Positions 17,118 to 26,219 of a stretch of DNA of 64,000 nucleotides are shown here, piece by piece. Numbering within the stretch: position 1 is the stretch's first letter; the number at the start of each line of letters is the position of its first letter. The position numbers and the translations under genes are program-made. The notes under the pieces are model-generated. The model saw only the letters and a program-made list of their open reading frames with translations. It made no database searches and was not told the origin of the DNA. Origin of the DNA: BMS3BBIN04 sp964552465 (GTDB lineage Bacteria; Electryoneota; Electryoneia; Electryoneales; Electryoneaceae); the NCBI GenBank assembly GCA_964552465.1, contig CAZKGR010000016.1, forward strand, positions 1-64,000. The letters are read 5' to 3'.

Positions 17118-19991
17118 GTGGCGAGTGATAATCACTCCTCACCGAATCTGCTGAACCTCTCCGGTCTGGATCTGGCAAACGCTGAATACATAGACGTTCA
17201 GTTTCGCCGCTGGCAGCATGACCCGGATTCTGTTGATGCCTCCTGGCAGCTATTCTTCAAGGGGTTTCAACTCGCCCAGGAGATAAACCCTGAAAGCACT
17301 GGCTCTACTGATTATTCTGCCTCGGAAGCAGCCGCGCAATCACGGGTTGCAAGCCTGATCTTTGCCTATCGCAATCTCGGTCATGTAATCGCTGATACTA
17401 ATCCGTTGCACGCTCCGGATTCATCAAGTGCAGACTTGGATATCAGCACATACGGATTCAACGACTCCGACCTCGACCGTGTGTTCGACACTGGCCACCT
17501 GCATGTTCCCGACCAGCTGACACTCCGTGAAATCATCGTCATGTTGCGCGAAACATATTGCGGGTCCATCGGTGTGCAGTACACCCATATCGAGGATGTG
17601 TCCGTCCGCCGCTGGCTGCAGGAACAGATGGAGCCGGGCAGGAACAAGACACAACTCGAACGTGATCAGAAATTCGAGATCCTCTCACATCTTTTTGATG
17701 CCGAGATGTTTGAGAGTTTCATCCAAACACGTTATCCCGGTCAGAAACGGTTCAGCCTCGAAGGTGCAGAGTCAACGATTCCCGCAGTTCACCACCTTGT
17801 AGAAATTGCCCCTGAACATGACATCGAAGAAATCGTCATTGGAATGGCCCACCGCGGGCGTTTGAACGTTCTCACGAACATCCTCGACAAATCATATGCG
17901 ATGATCTTCTCCGAGTTTGAGGGGAAGATGATGTCGGAAGCATATGCGGGTGATGGTGACGTCAAGTATCACAAGGGTTACAGCAGCGAACACCGTAACC
18001 GTTGGGGACGCAGTGTTCACCTCAGCCTGACCTCAAACCCCAGCCACTTGGAAGCGGTCGATCCAGTCGCGCTTGGGAAGGTGCGTGCGAAGCAGCGACA
18101 ACGCGGAGACCAGGATGCCCGCAAAAAGGTGCTTGGATTCCTGATTCACGGTGACGCCGCCTTTGCCGGGCAGGGCATGGTCGCTGAAGTGCTCAATATG
18201 TCCCAGCTCAAAGGTTACTGCACCGGTGGGACAGTGCATCTGATCATCAATAATCAGATCGGATTCACTACTGATCCATCCGATTCACGTTCGTCACCTT
18301 ACTCGACCGATATCGCGAAGGTTATCGACGCACCGATCTTCCACGTGAATGCGGACGATCCAGAAGCGGTCGTGCACACGATGGATCTCGCCCTGCGTTA
18401 CCGGCAGGAGTTCGGGCGGGATGTAGTCGTCGACATGCTGTGCTACCGTAAGCACGGTCACAACGAAGGCGATGAGCCAGCTTTTACACAGCCAAAACTG
18501 TATGACAAAATCAAAAAGCACCCGAGCACACGTGAGATCTATACAGGTCGATTGATCGAAGAAGGTCAGCTAAACAAAGAAGACGCCGACAAGATCGCAG
18601 ACGATCTGCAAACGCAGCTTCAGCGCCAATTTGAATACGCACGCAGCGAGGTCAAGGAGCTGGAAGTCCAGTCCTATGATGATTACTGGGAAGGCTTGGA
18701 AGGGCGCTACACGCTTGCATCAACCGAAACTGGTGTCAAACGCAAAGATCTGCTGAAGGTTGCCAAAGCGCTGACCACCGTCCCGGACGGATTCAACATC
18801 AACCGGAAGATCATGCGCCAGCTTCCGAAACGATTGGAAGCGATCAAGAACAATGGGCCAATTGATTGGGGAACGGCCGAGTTGCTGGCCTGGGGTTCGC
18901 TACTGTTGGAGGGATCACCCGTCCGTTTATCCGGACAGGACAGCATCCGCGGAACATTCTCACATCGCCATGCTGGCTGGACCGATAGTGAAACCGGCGA
19001 GAGGTACTTCCCGCTCAATTCTATACAGGACGATCAGGGCCATTTCTGCGCCTACAACAGCCCGCTCGCAGAACAATCGGTACTAGGCTTCGAGTACGGT
19101 TACTCGCTGGCTGAACCACGCATGTTGATCCACTGGGAAGCCCAATTCGGTGACTTTACCAACGGCGCCCAAATGATCGTCGATCAGTTCATCACGTCGA
19201 GTGAATCCAAATGGCAACGGTCCAGCGGACTGGTGATGCTGCTACCTCATGGTTACGAAGGTCAGGGACCAGAACACTCAAACGCGTACCTCGAACGTTA
19301 CCTCGCCGCCTGCGCTGAGGACAATATTCAAGTCTGCAACATCTCAACACCTGCCCAATATTTTCACGCGCTGCGCCGCCAGATTCATCAGCCGTTCCGC
19401 AAACCGTTGATCATCATGGCGCCGAAGAGCATGCTGCGTGATAAACGGGCGACGTCGACCGTTGATGAACTCACCACCGGTCATTTTCACGAGATCATGG
19501 ACGATCTGACGGAACCGCGCAAAGCACGTCGGATAATCATGTGCAGCGGTAAGATCTATCACGATCTGCACGAAAAGCGCGAGGCGGATGACCTGCGCGA
19601 TGCTGCGATCATCCGTGTTGAGCAGTTCTACCCGACACGTGATGACTTGCTTCACGAAATTGTCGGGCGTTACCCGAATGCCAAAGAGATCGTCTGGGTG
19701 CAGGAAGAGACGAAAAACCGTGGCGGTTGGACATTCATGTATCCGCTGCTGCGTCACCTCTTCCCCAAACTGAAGATCAGATACGTGGGGCGAGCGTACG
19801 CTGCCAGCCCGGCGACCGGTTCATTAACCCGTCACCGTCAGGAACAGGAACTGATCGTTGAAATGGCGTTGACATCTTCCGAACGAGTGATGGATGAAAC
19901 TGTCCTGCCCGACAGTTTCAATCAGCTCCTGCATTCCCATGAAACGGATAGCGAGAGCCCCAGACCCGAGCGGAACAAAGCGAAAGCGTAA
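17118..19991 (+). CDS. sucA: 2-oxoglutarate dehydrogenase E1 component
   Basis: 957 residues, normal length for the homodimeric OGDH E1, which decarboxylates 2-oxoglutarate with thiamine diphosphate in the TCA cycle and transfers the succinyl group to E2. Visible: the N-terminal E2-binding motif (EYIDVQFRRWQHDP), MAHRGRLNVLTN, the ThDP site (HGDAAFAGQG then NNQIGFTTDP) and the transketolase-like C-terminal half (LLPHGYEGQGPEHSNAYLER). GTG start at 17118 with CAGGGGG upstream. The sucB and lpd genes follow in the same direction, giving the whole complex, although a repeat pair separates sucA and sucB. Confidence 0.95.
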   Translation: MASDNHSSPNLLNLSGLDLANAEYIDVQFRRWQHDPDSVDASWQLFFKGFQLAQEINPESTGSTDYSASEAAAQSRVASLIFAYRNLGHVIADTNPLHAPDSSSADLDISTYGFNDSDLDRVFDTGHLHVPDQLTLREIIVMLRETYCGSIGVQYTHIEDVSVRRWLQEQMEPGRNKTQLERDQKFEILSHLFDAEMFESFIQTRYPGQKRFSLEGAESTIPAVHHLVEIAPEHDIEEIVIGMAHRGRLNVLTNILDKSYAMIFSEFEGKMMSEAYAGDGDVKYHKGYSSEHRNRWGRSVHLSLTSNPSHLEAVDPVALGKVRAKQRQRGDQDARKKVLGFLIHGDAAFAGQGMVAEVLNMSQLKGYCTGGTVHLIINNQIGFTTDPSDSRSSPYSTDIAKVIDAPIFHVNADDPEAVVHTMDLALRYRQEFGRDVVVDMLCYRKHGHNEGDEPAFTQPKLYDKIKKHPSTREIYTGRLIEEGQLNKEDADKIADDLQTQLQRQFEYARSEVKELEVQSYDDYWEGLEGRYTLASTETGVKRKDLLKVAKALTTVPDGFNINRKIMRQLPKRLEAIKNNGPIDWGTAELLAWGSLLLEGSPVRLSGQDSIRGTFSHRHAGWTDSETGERYFPLNSIQDDQGHFCAYNSPLAEQSVLGFEYGYSLAEPRMLIHWEAQFGDFTNGAQMIVDQFITSSESKWQRSSGLVMLLPHGYEGQGPEHSNAYLERYLAACAEDNIQVCNISTPAQYFHALRRQIHQPFRKPLIIMAPKSMLRDKRATSTVDELTTGHFHEIMDDLTEPRKARRIIMCSGKIYHDLHEKREADDLRDAAIIRVEQFYPTRDDLLHEIVGRYPNAKEIVWVQEETKNRGGWTFMYPLLRHLFPKLKIRYVGRAYAASPATGSLTRHRQEQELIVEMALTSSERVMDETVLPDSFNQLLHSHETDSESPRPERNKAKA

Positions 19992-20015
19992 ACAGTATAT
20001 CTTGCCTATGTTGGT

Positions 20016-20168
20016 ACAGGCCCGTGCTTGCTCGCAAGCGCGGATAAACAAACGATCTTGCCCGTCTTGGCTCGTCCAACACGGCTTACATAGACTTATA
20101 GCGATTCTTGAAAACGTTAATATCATTTCCTTCTGGCAATCCGCGCTTGCAAGCAAGCACGGGCCTGT
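20016..20168. repeat. Inverted pair of a 30-base palindromic repeat
   Basis: Two 30-base copies, 20016-20045 (starts ACAGGCCCGTGCTTG, ends CAAGCGCGGAT) and 20139-20168 (its reverse complement, one mismatch), face each other across 93 bases between sucA and sucB. Each copy is itself part palindromic (GCTTGC/GCAAGC). The spacer holds a weaker relative (CTTGCCCGTCTTGGCTCGTCCAAC). Related units lie at 21549, 23123, 28588, 31073 and 48097. The arrangement recalls REP/BIME elements and would form a long stem in the sucA-sucB transcript. Confidence 0.85.
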
Positions 20169-20213
20169 CGGAACTTTTTCATTACAGCTGTAGAAACACA
20201 CACGAGCGAGTGG

Positions 20214-21491
20214 ATGGCGATAGAGATAAAGGTTCCGGAAGTCGGCGAATCGATCACGGAAGGCGTGATCGTTGAGTGGCATGTCGCGGACGGCGACAAT
20301 GTCGAAGCCGAAGCGCCCCTTTTCGAACTTGAAACTGACAAGATCACGATGACCGTGCAGGCGGAGGTCGGTGGTGTCGTCAGCATCAAGGTTGGCGTCG
20401 ATGAAACCGTCGAGATCGGGCAGGTGGTCGGTTCCATCGATCCCGATGCTGTGTCTTCTGTTTCCGCACCGAAAGTTGAGGCTCATGCTCCAACAGCCGA
20501 AGAGAAACCGACCGCCGAACCAGTCGCAGAAGTAGAAGAAGCAGCTGAAACTCAGGACGATGACCGCCTGATGCCTGCCGCACGCCGTCTGGTGGAACAG
20601 CACAAACTCGATCCGTCAAAGATCACCGGCACCGGCAAGGGTGGACGTGTTCTCAAACAAGACGTACAATCGTTCATCGACGACAAATTGGCTGCGCCAA
20701 CCCCTGGCGATTCCGTTGCTCCCGAACCTGCACCAAAGCCTGGGTCCGAGCCGAAGCCAGATCGTGAACCATCTCGCGACCCGTCTGAACGGCAGACCCG
20801 TGTTCCGATGACGCAGATCCGTAAACGAATCGCCCAACGTCTACTCGAGGCCAAGAACGCGACCGCCATGCTCACCACCTTCAACGAGGTGGACATGGGC
20901 AACTTGATGGCGATGCGCGCCCAGTACAAGGAATCGTTCGAGAAGGAATACGGTATCAAACTCGGCGTGATGAGCTTCTTCGTCAAAGCCGTCGTTGATG
21001 CTCTGCAACGTTTCCCCGAAGTCAACCGTTTCATCGACGGTGACGATTTCGTCGAGAACCATTACTACGACATCGGGATCGCCGTCAGCACCGACCGTGG
21101 CCTGATGGTACCTGTCATCCGTGACGCCGACAAACTCAGCTTTGCCGACGTTGAACTGGCGATCATGGACCTGGCGACACGAGCACGTGAGAGCAAGATC
21201 GGCTTGGACGAGCTCACCGGCGGGACATTCACCATCACCAACGGCGGCGTGTTCGGATCATTACAGTCAACACCGATCCTGAATCCACCACAGAGTGCTA
21301 TTCTCGGCATGCACGCGATCAAGAAACGTGCGATGGTCGACGAAGTAACTGACGGGATCGTGGTCAAACCGATGATGTACCTCGCGATGAGCTACGACCA
21401 TCGTGTCATCGACGGACGCGAGTCGGTCACGTTCCTCAAACGCATCATCGAATGCCTTGAGAACCCGGAACGCATGATGTTTGGGATTTGA
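20214..21491 (+). CDS. sucB: Dihydrolipoyl succinyltransferase (E2 of OGDH)
   Basis: 425 residues. One lipoyl domain (1-78) with lipoyl Lys43 in ELETDKITM, an Ala/Pro/Glu linker, a peripheral subunit-binding domain (MPAARRLVEQHKLD...ITGTGKGGRVLKQDV) and a catalytic domain with the HRxxDG motif (SYDHRVIDGRE). It moves the succinyl group from sucA-bound intermediate to CoA. The start ATG 20214 matches the usual AIEIKVPEVGESITEG opening. It lies between sucA and lpd. Confidence 0.93.
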   Translation: MAIEIKVPEVGESITEGVIVEWHVADGDNVEAEAPLFELETDKITMTVQAEVGGVVSIKVGVDETVEIGQVVGSIDPDAVSSVSAPKVEAHAPTAEEKPTAEPVAEVEEAAETQDDDRLMPAARRLVEQHKLDPSKITGTGKGGRVLKQDVQSFIDDKLAAPTPGDSVAPEPAPKPGSEPKPDREPSRDPSERQTRVPMTQIRKRIAQRLLEAKNATAMLTTFNEVDMGNLMAMRAQYKESFEKEYGIKLGVMSFFVKAVVDALQRFPEVNRFIDGDDFVENHYYDIGIAVSTDRGLMVPVIRDADKLSFADVELAIMDLATRARESKIGLDELTGGTFTITNGGVFGSLQSTPILNPPQSAILGMHAIKKRAMVDEVTDGIVVKPMMYLAMSYDHRVIDGRESVTFLKRIIECLENPERMMFGI

Positions 21492-21499
21492 AAAGACAG

Positions 21500-21582
21500 T
21501 CCTGAGTCTTGAGTCCTCAGTCCCGAGCAAAAGACAAAACACACAGGGACAGGCCCGTGTCCGACGGTTGCCGGAAGCGGAT
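21500..21582. repeat. Degenerate heptamer array plus palindromic unit
   Basis: Four consecutive 7-mers TCCTGAG TCTTGAG TCCTCAG TCCCGAG (21500-21527), then CAAAAGA CAAAACA (21528-21541). They are followed by a diverged copy of the dispersed palindrome (ACAGGCCCGTGTCCGACGG, from 21549, ending GCGGAT near 21582). It fills the sucB-lpd gap. Confidence 0.75.
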
Positions 21583-21614
21583 AGCAAGACCTGAAATACA
21601 ATTGAGAATTCACC

Positions 21615-23018
21615 ATGCCTGACCAGAAATTCGACTACACAGTCATCGGCGCGGGACCGGCGGGATACGTAAGCGCCATCCGTGCCGCACAGCTCGGCTT
21701 CAAGGTTGCCCTGATCGAGAAGGGCGACACCCTCGGCGGAACCTGCCTGAACATCGGCTGCATACCGTCCAAGGCGCTGCTCGAGGCCAGCGAACACTAC
21801 GCCGACCTGTTGCATAAGTTCGCCGACCAGGGCGTCATCGCGAAGGACGTCAAGGCCGACATCGGCAAGATGCAGGATAACAAACGCGGCATCGTTAAGC
21901 AGCTCACCGACGGCGTCGCGATGCTGATGAAGAAGAACAAGATCACGGTGCTGCAAGGCCGTGGACGCCTCAAAGCGGCGCACAAGATCGAACTCGAAGC
22001 TGCCGACGGAACGAAGTCCGATATCGAATCGAAGCACCTCGTGCTCGCTATGGGCAGCAAGGCGGTGGAACTGTCGTTCATGAAATTCGATGGCAAACGC
22101 ATCATCAGCTCCACCGAAGCGCTCGAACTTAGCAAAGTTCCCAAGTCGATGATCGTGATCGGCGCTGGCGCGGTAGGGCTCGAGCTGGGATCGGTGTGGA
22201 TGCGGCTGGGCGCTGATGTCACCGTTGTCGAGATGCTGCCGCAGATCACGCCGTTTGCCGACAAGTCCCTGTCCAAATCATTGCAACGTTCACTCGAAGC
22301 ACAGGGCATGAAGTTCTTGCTCAACACGCAGGTCAAGGCTGCGGATGTCCAGAAGACTCAGGTCAAGCTCGACTGGGTGAACAATAAGGACGAGTCCGGT
22401 CAGATCAAGGCGGAAGTCGTGCTGGTGTCGGTGGGACGTGTACCATACACCGACGACTGCGGCCTCGAGGAAGCTGGCGTCGAGATGGACGGCCTCATGG
22501 TCAAGATCGACGACCATTTCCGCACCAACGTGGACGGTGTGTACGCCATCGGCGACATCGTACGCGGACCGATGCTCGCGCACAAAGGCGAAGAAGAAGG
22601 CATCGCGATCGCTGAAATCATCGCCGGTCAGCCTGGACACGTCAACTACGACGCGATCCCGAACATCGTTTACACATGGCCTGAAATGGCTCAGGTCGGC
22701 ATGACCGAGGACGAAGCAAAGAAGCAGGGCATCAAGACCAAGTCCGGCAAGTTCCTGTTCCGTGGCAACGGTCGCGCGCTCACGATGAACGAGCCAGAGG
22801 GCCAGGCGAAGATCGTGTGCGACGCCGAAACCGACCGCATTATTGGAGCGGGGATTGTTGGCGCACGTGCGTCTGACATGATCGCCGAACTCGCTTTAGC
22901 CCTGGAGTTCAGTGCAACTTGGGAAGACGTTGCCTACACATCGCACGCGCACCCGACTCTCGCCGAAATCATCAAGGAAGCTGCGCTGGCAGTGGACAAA
23001 CGACCGATTCACGGCTGA
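21615..23018 (+). CDS. lpdA: Dihydrolipoamide dehydrogenase (E3)
   Basis: 467 residues. FAD-binding start (TVIGAGPAGYVSAIRAA), redox disulfide Cys44/Cys49 (GGTCLNIGCIPSK), NAD-binding GxGxxG (VIGAGAVGLELGSVW), second FAD motif (YAIGDIVRGPMLAHK) and the C-terminal His-Pro active-site partner (SHAHPTLAE). It reoxidises the lipoyl groups of sucB with NAD+. A second, distinct E3 gene sits behind aceF at 49685, so each complex seems to have its own. Confidence 0.95.
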   Translation: MPDQKFDYTVIGAGPAGYVSAIRAAQLGFKVALIEKGDTLGGTCLNIGCIPSKALLEASEHYADLLHKFADQGVIAKDVKADIGKMQDNKRGIVKQLTDGVAMLMKKNKITVLQGRGRLKAAHKIELEAADGTKSDIESKHLVLAMGSKAVELSFMKFDGKRIISSTEALELSKVPKSMIVIGAGAVGLELGSVWMRLGADVTVVEMLPQITPFADKSLSKSLQRSLEAQGMKFLLNTQVKAADVQKTQVKLDWVNNKDESGQIKAEVVLVSVGRVPYTDDCGLEEAGVEMDGLMVKIDDHFRTNVDGVYAIGDIVRGPMLAHKGEEEGIAIAEIIAGQPGHVNYDAIPNIVYTWPEMAQVGMTEDEAKKQGIKTKSGKFLFRGNGRALTMNEPEGQAKIVCDAETDRIIGAGIVGARASDMIAELALALEFSATWEDVAYTSHAHPTLAEIIKEAALAVDKRPIHG

Positions 23019-23026
23019 AAAGACAG

Positions 23027-23169
23027 GTATGAGGTGTGAGGCATGAGGTATGAGGAACACCTCAATCCGAAGTCCTGAGTCTTGAGTCCTCAGTCCTGAG
23101 CAAAACACAAACACCTTGACACACAGACCCGTGTTTCTCGGGTGCTGCGCGCACCTTGCAAACGCGGAT
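23027..23169. repeat. Two heptamer arrays and a palindromic unit
   Basis: First array GTATGAG GTGTGAG GCATGAG GTATGAG (23027-23054). Second array TCCTGAG TCTTGAG TCCTCAG TCCTGAG (23073-23100) followed by CAAAACA CAAACAC; this repeats the words of the array at 21500. From 23123 to 23169 comes a diverged palindromic unit (ACAGACCCGTGTTTC ... TTGCAAACGCGGAT) with an inserted GTGCTGCGCGCAC hairpin. Confidence 0.75.
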
Positions 23170-23212
23170 TCGCAGATATATGCACCTCAAATTGAGTTTG
23201 AAGGAGTTGAGA

Positions 23213-23896
23213 ATGCGTCACCTGATCGCAAGCCTTGTCATCGTTCTATTCACAGTGTCCGGGTTGTTTATGCAAACGCATGCCCAGGACATGGAACAGC
23301 TGATGAAGCAGCTCGAAGAACAAGGCATGACTGAAGAAGACTTGCAGAAGATGATGGAATCGATGGGTGCGATGATGCCTCAGATGATCGCTTCCGGCAC
23401 ATATTCCCACCCCGAACAAGGCTATTCAGTCGAGATTCCGGATGGTTGGACAGGAAGTATGATGGATCGAGCATTGATCGCATTCGAAGGTCAGATGATG
23501 CAGGAAGCGTTCGGGCCGGATGCGAAGGCATTCATCATCTTCGAGCAGACCGAGGAAGAAATCACCGAAGCGTTCAGGGGCAAGAAAATAGACGAGATCG
23601 ACATTGACGAGTTCCAGGCCGAAGTGAAGAAGGCGATGCGTGAACAGGCTGGTTCGGACGATATCGAGATCAAAAAGATTGAGCGCACAACCATCAACGG
23701 TCACGACACTTTTCACGTGTTGCAGCGTTTTCGCGCTAACGATCCGAACGTGCAAATTGATGGTTGGATGATGGCTGAGATGTATGTGTTCCAGAAGGGC
23801 ACTAACCACCTCAACATCGTCTACATGACACCCGAAGAAGAATGGACTGACTATCAGGAATTCACCAGCAAACACATCAGCACTTTCAAGTTCTAA
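23213..23896 (+). CDS. Secreted protein, possibly PsbP/DUF1795-like
   Basis: 227 residues from ATG 23213, with AAGGAG at 23201-23206. Signal peptide (MRHLIASLVIVLFTVSGLFM...HAQ), a Met/Glu-rich helix (QLMKQLEEQGMTEEDLQKMM), then a domain opening with YSHPEQGYSVEIPDGW and closing with LNIVYMTPEEEW...FTSKHISTFKF. That layout resembles the PsbP/DUF1795 fold, but the assignment is tentative. Probably periplasmic or a lipoprotein-free exported protein. Confidence 0.65.
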   Translation: MRHLIASLVIVLFTVSGLFMQTHAQDMEQLMKQLEEQGMTEEDLQKMMESMGAMMPQMIASGTYSHPEQGYSVEIPDGWTGSMMDRALIAFEGQMMQEAFGPDAKAFIIFEQTEEEITEAFRGKKIDEIDIDEFQAEVKKAMREQAGSDDIEIKKIERTTINGHDTFHVLQRFRANDPNVQIDGWMMAEMYVFQKGTNHLNIVYMTPEEEWTDYQEFTSKHISTFKF

Positions 23897-23917
23897 GCCG
23901 ATAAAGGGAGCGGAAGC

Positions 23918-24370
23918 ATGGGACCACGCGGCGAAGGCTACGTTATCATCCAGATTCTGCTCTTAGCATTAATTGCATTCGCCCCGGATTGGGGACCGTT
24001 GAACGCGCTACCGTTCCTCCGGCCCATCGGGGCGGTTCTGTTTTCCATCGGCGCGATCCTGGGCCTGTGGAGTCTGCTCGCTCTGGGAGGTGGCAACCTT
24101 ACACCTCTACCCCACCCTCGTAGCGAGAATAAACTCGTTAGAAAAGGACCGTATCGCATCGTGCGTCACCCGATATATGCTGCCGTGCTTTTCGCCGCCT
24201 TTGGCTGGAGCCTGTTTCAGCCCAGTCTGCTGGGGCTATTTCTTTCGGTAGTGCTACTCCGGCTATTTGATGTCAAAGCGCGACGAGAGGAAGCATGGTT
24301 GGTCGAACGCCATCCCGAGTATGCGGATTACCAGAAACAAGTCCGTAAGCTGATTCCCTGGGTGTACTGA
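23918..24370 (+). CDS. Isoprenylcysteine carboxyl methyltransferase-like membrane protein
   Basis: 150 residues with about four membrane helices and the family signature GPYRIVRHPIYAAVL, followed by the C-terminal EEAWLVERHPEYADYQKQV. Bacterial members methylate unknown small or lipid substrates with SAM, or are phospholipid methyltransferase relatives. It starts 21 bases after the preceding gene, and so may be co-transcribed with it. Confidence 0.8.
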   Translation: MGPRGEGYVIIQILLLALIAFAPDWGPLNALPFLRPIGAVLFSIGAILGLWSLLALGGGNLTPLPHPRSENKLVRKGPYRIVRHPIYAAVLFAAFGWSLFQPSLLGLFLSVVLLRLFDVKARREEAWLVERHPEYADYQKQVRKLIPWVY

Positions 24371-24373
24371 TCG

Positions 24374-24472
24374 TCTCTCGAATTTCGTGATTCGTCTCTC
24401 GAAAACACAAATCGGGAACATCTCAATCGATGTTCCCGGTATGGTCATCTCAAATCTCGTATCTCGAAGTCA
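24374..24472. repeat. Hairpin flanked by heptamer arrays
   Basis: Left array TCTCTCG AATTTCG TGATTCG TCTCTCG (24374-24401). Then a hairpin CGGGAACATC/GATGTTCCCG (24413-24422, 24429-24438, 6-base loop). Then a right array TCATCTC AAATCTC GTATCTC (24445-24465) that runs into the stop of the converging minus-strand gene. The hairpin is well placed as a shared terminator for both genes. Confidence 0.75.
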
Positions 24473-25597
24473 CTTCTCAACCACGTCGATCCTAATTCCA
24501 CGCTCGCCCAATTGACGGATCAACTGATCCGCGTCGACAGCTTTTTCCTGGAAGAGCACGCCGCGTTCTTCAATGGTTCCGTCGAGTAGCATTTTGAGGA
24601 TACGTGAGCCTGGCCATGCTGTTGTCCGCTGCATAGCGGTCAGCTGATTGTTCTCATCGTAGACATCCTTCATGTTGTAGATGATACGACGGTGCCCATC
24701 ACCGACGACCGTCACCCGCATCAATACCTCATCCGGCGGATCATGTGGCAGGCTGAACTCGAGCATTTTCTCCAGCATCTCACGGGGAGAACAGCTCATA
24801 CCATTGTTTAAAACATCTGTTTCATTGCCGAATCCCATCTCGAACAGAAAGCGCATTTTCGCAGCATGACCGGGATAACGGATCGTCTTGCAGTCTAGAT
24901 GGCGCAGCACATTGCCGAAACTGCGAGGCAGCGTACTCACTCCACCCGAGGTATAAAACGCTTCAAACTGACGCCCGTCAACCGTTAAGCTTTCGGTGCC
25001 GGTAAGCGACGGTTTGGTGGTAACTTGTCCCTTCTCAATGACTGTACTCGGCTCTAGATATTCATTGGTTAAGCCGCGAACGCTGAAGACAAGCGCGTAT
25101 TGCAACGGCCCTTCCGGCTTTAACGGCAATCCGCCAACTCGGATCTCCGCACGATGTGCGTTGTCCAGACGGTCGATTCCACCGGCAACCAGAACCCCAG
25201 CAAGGCCAGGTGTCAGTCCGCAATCGGGTACAATCGCAACGCCGGCAGCCTTCGCGTCATCATCCATCGCGTGCTGCTCATTCACGATGTCGTGATTTCC
25301 ACCATAGTCAATGGCATGGCAGTTATTCGCGATAGCCGATTTTGTCAACTGTACGTTTAGCGCATAATCTGCGGCGAATACGGCGCCATCGGCAGCATCA
25401 AAGAACGGTGCAAGCTGTTCTGGATCACTTAGATCGGCAACATGCCCTCTATCCTGCGGCAAATTCAGGTATTCCAGCGCTTGTTCTACCTGCAAAGAAT
25501 CACGATCAACGCAGGTGATCGTGTCGCCATCGCTCAAAAGGTCAAGCGCGGCCGCTCGACCCTGCCGTCCTGCACCGAGAACTAGAATGTGTGACAT
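24470..25597 (-). CDS. Saccharopine dehydrogenase-family oxidoreductase
   Basis: 375 residues. N-terminal Rossmann fold with GAGRQGRAAALDLL, then the family's middle region (NCHAIDYGGNHDIV, VPDCGLTPGLAGVL) and a C-terminal substrate domain. Members act on lysine, saccharopine or related amino acid adducts with NAD(P)H; lysine 6-dehydrogenase-like activity is one option. AAGGCAG precedes the ATG on the minus strand. Its 5' side borders the structured-RNA region at 25.7 kb, which might be part of its leader. Confidence 0.8.
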   Translation of the reverse strand: MSHILVLGAGRQGRAAALDLLSDGDTITCVDRDSLQVEQALEYLNLPQDRGHVADLSDPEQLAPFFDAADGAVFAADYALNVQLTKSAIANNCHAIDYGGNHDIVNEQHAMDDDAKAAGVAIVPDCGLTPGLAGVLVAGGIDRLDNAHRAEIRVGGLPLKPEGPLQYALVFSVRGLTNEYLEPSTVIEKGQVTTKPSLTGTESLTVDGRQFEAFYTSGGVSTLPRSFGNVLRHLDCKTIRYPGHAAKMRFLFEMGFGNETDVLNNGMSCSPREMLEKMLEFSLPHDPPDEVLMRVTVVGDGHRRIIYNMKDVYDENNQLTAMQRTTAWPGSRILKMLLDGTIEERGVLFQEKAVDADQLIRQLGERGIRIDVVEK

Positions 25598-25639
25598 GGT
25601 TTTATCTGCCTTGTAGGGTGGTTACGAATAGCGAAAGGG

Positions 25640-25855
25640 TACGACGATAAGCTTTAGAGCGCAAACTCTCTCGTGCGCCAAGGCAGGTTTCTAGATGAAA
25701 GGTGGAAAACCTGCTCGTGTGGGTAAAATAGAACGGGCGGACTATGAATAGTCCACCCGTTGGGAGACCGCTCCCGCCCAGGGAGGTAAGCGAAAGCGGA
25801 GGGGATATGTGTTTGTTTCGAGGATCACGCTGATGCGCTTCTCCCCGTTCTATAT
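25640..25855. ncRNA. Candidate structured RNA, family and strand uncertain
   Basis: A non-coding stretch dense in compensated stems. They are GCAGGTTT...AAACCTGC around 25683-25714; a hairpin AACGGGCGGACTA/TAGTCCACCCGTT at about 25733-25762; GGGAGACCGCTCCC; and GCGAAAGC at about 25790-25797, a GNRA-type tetraloop on the plus strand. GAACGGG near 25732 can also pair with CCCGTTC near 25850, closing the region. I could not match it to tmRNA, RNase P, SRP RNA, 6S or a common riboswitch. If read on the minus strand it would be a leader for the gene at 24470-25597. Confidence 0.4.
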
Positions 25856-26219
25856 GTTGTACTAGATCGGCCTCAGACAAGTTCCGCGAGTTTCAGCATC
25901 TGACACTTTCCCCGGAGACAATCAGAGCCCATTTGCGTTTGCCCGTGTACTCATCCACCAACGGCCATATGGTGCCCGATCAACGCTGTTTTATTCACTA
26001 TAACTCCTTCTCACGTGACTCCTTGTGATCCAGATCAACAGGAACATAAACTCCCCATCAATCTCCTTGGAAAACATGATATTGGGGTATTTGAAGAAAC
26101 TGGCTATCTGCTGATGCTTTAAAGAGTTAACTGGCATAATTCTGGTGAGAGAGTTACCTCATCGTCATAAGGCGATGAGGTAGGGAGAAACAAAACACGA
26201 TTGGTTACTGCGAGCTACA
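25856..26219. other. Intergenic stretch, one hairpin
   Basis: No coding frame supported; a 92-codon minus-strand frame across 25602-25880 runs through the stems and looks accidental. The one clear element is TACCTCATCG/CGATGAGGTA (26155-26164, 26173-26182, 8-base loop). It lies just past the stop of the minus-strand MerR gene and may end its transcript, though it lacks a T-run. Confidence 0.4.

Noticed and set aside
20016..20168. Inverted 30-base pair as the ends of an insertion sequence
   Set aside because: Only 93 bases lie between the copies, with no coding frame or target duplication; it fits a REP/BIME-like pair.
21500..21541. Heptamer arrays as CRISPR
   Set aside because: Period is 7 with no spacers, and no cas gene is in the window.
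25602..25880. Minus-strand frame of 92 codons before the saccharopine dehydrogenase-like gene
   Set aside because: It crosses several strong RNA stems and its residues look random; a structured RNA explains the region better.
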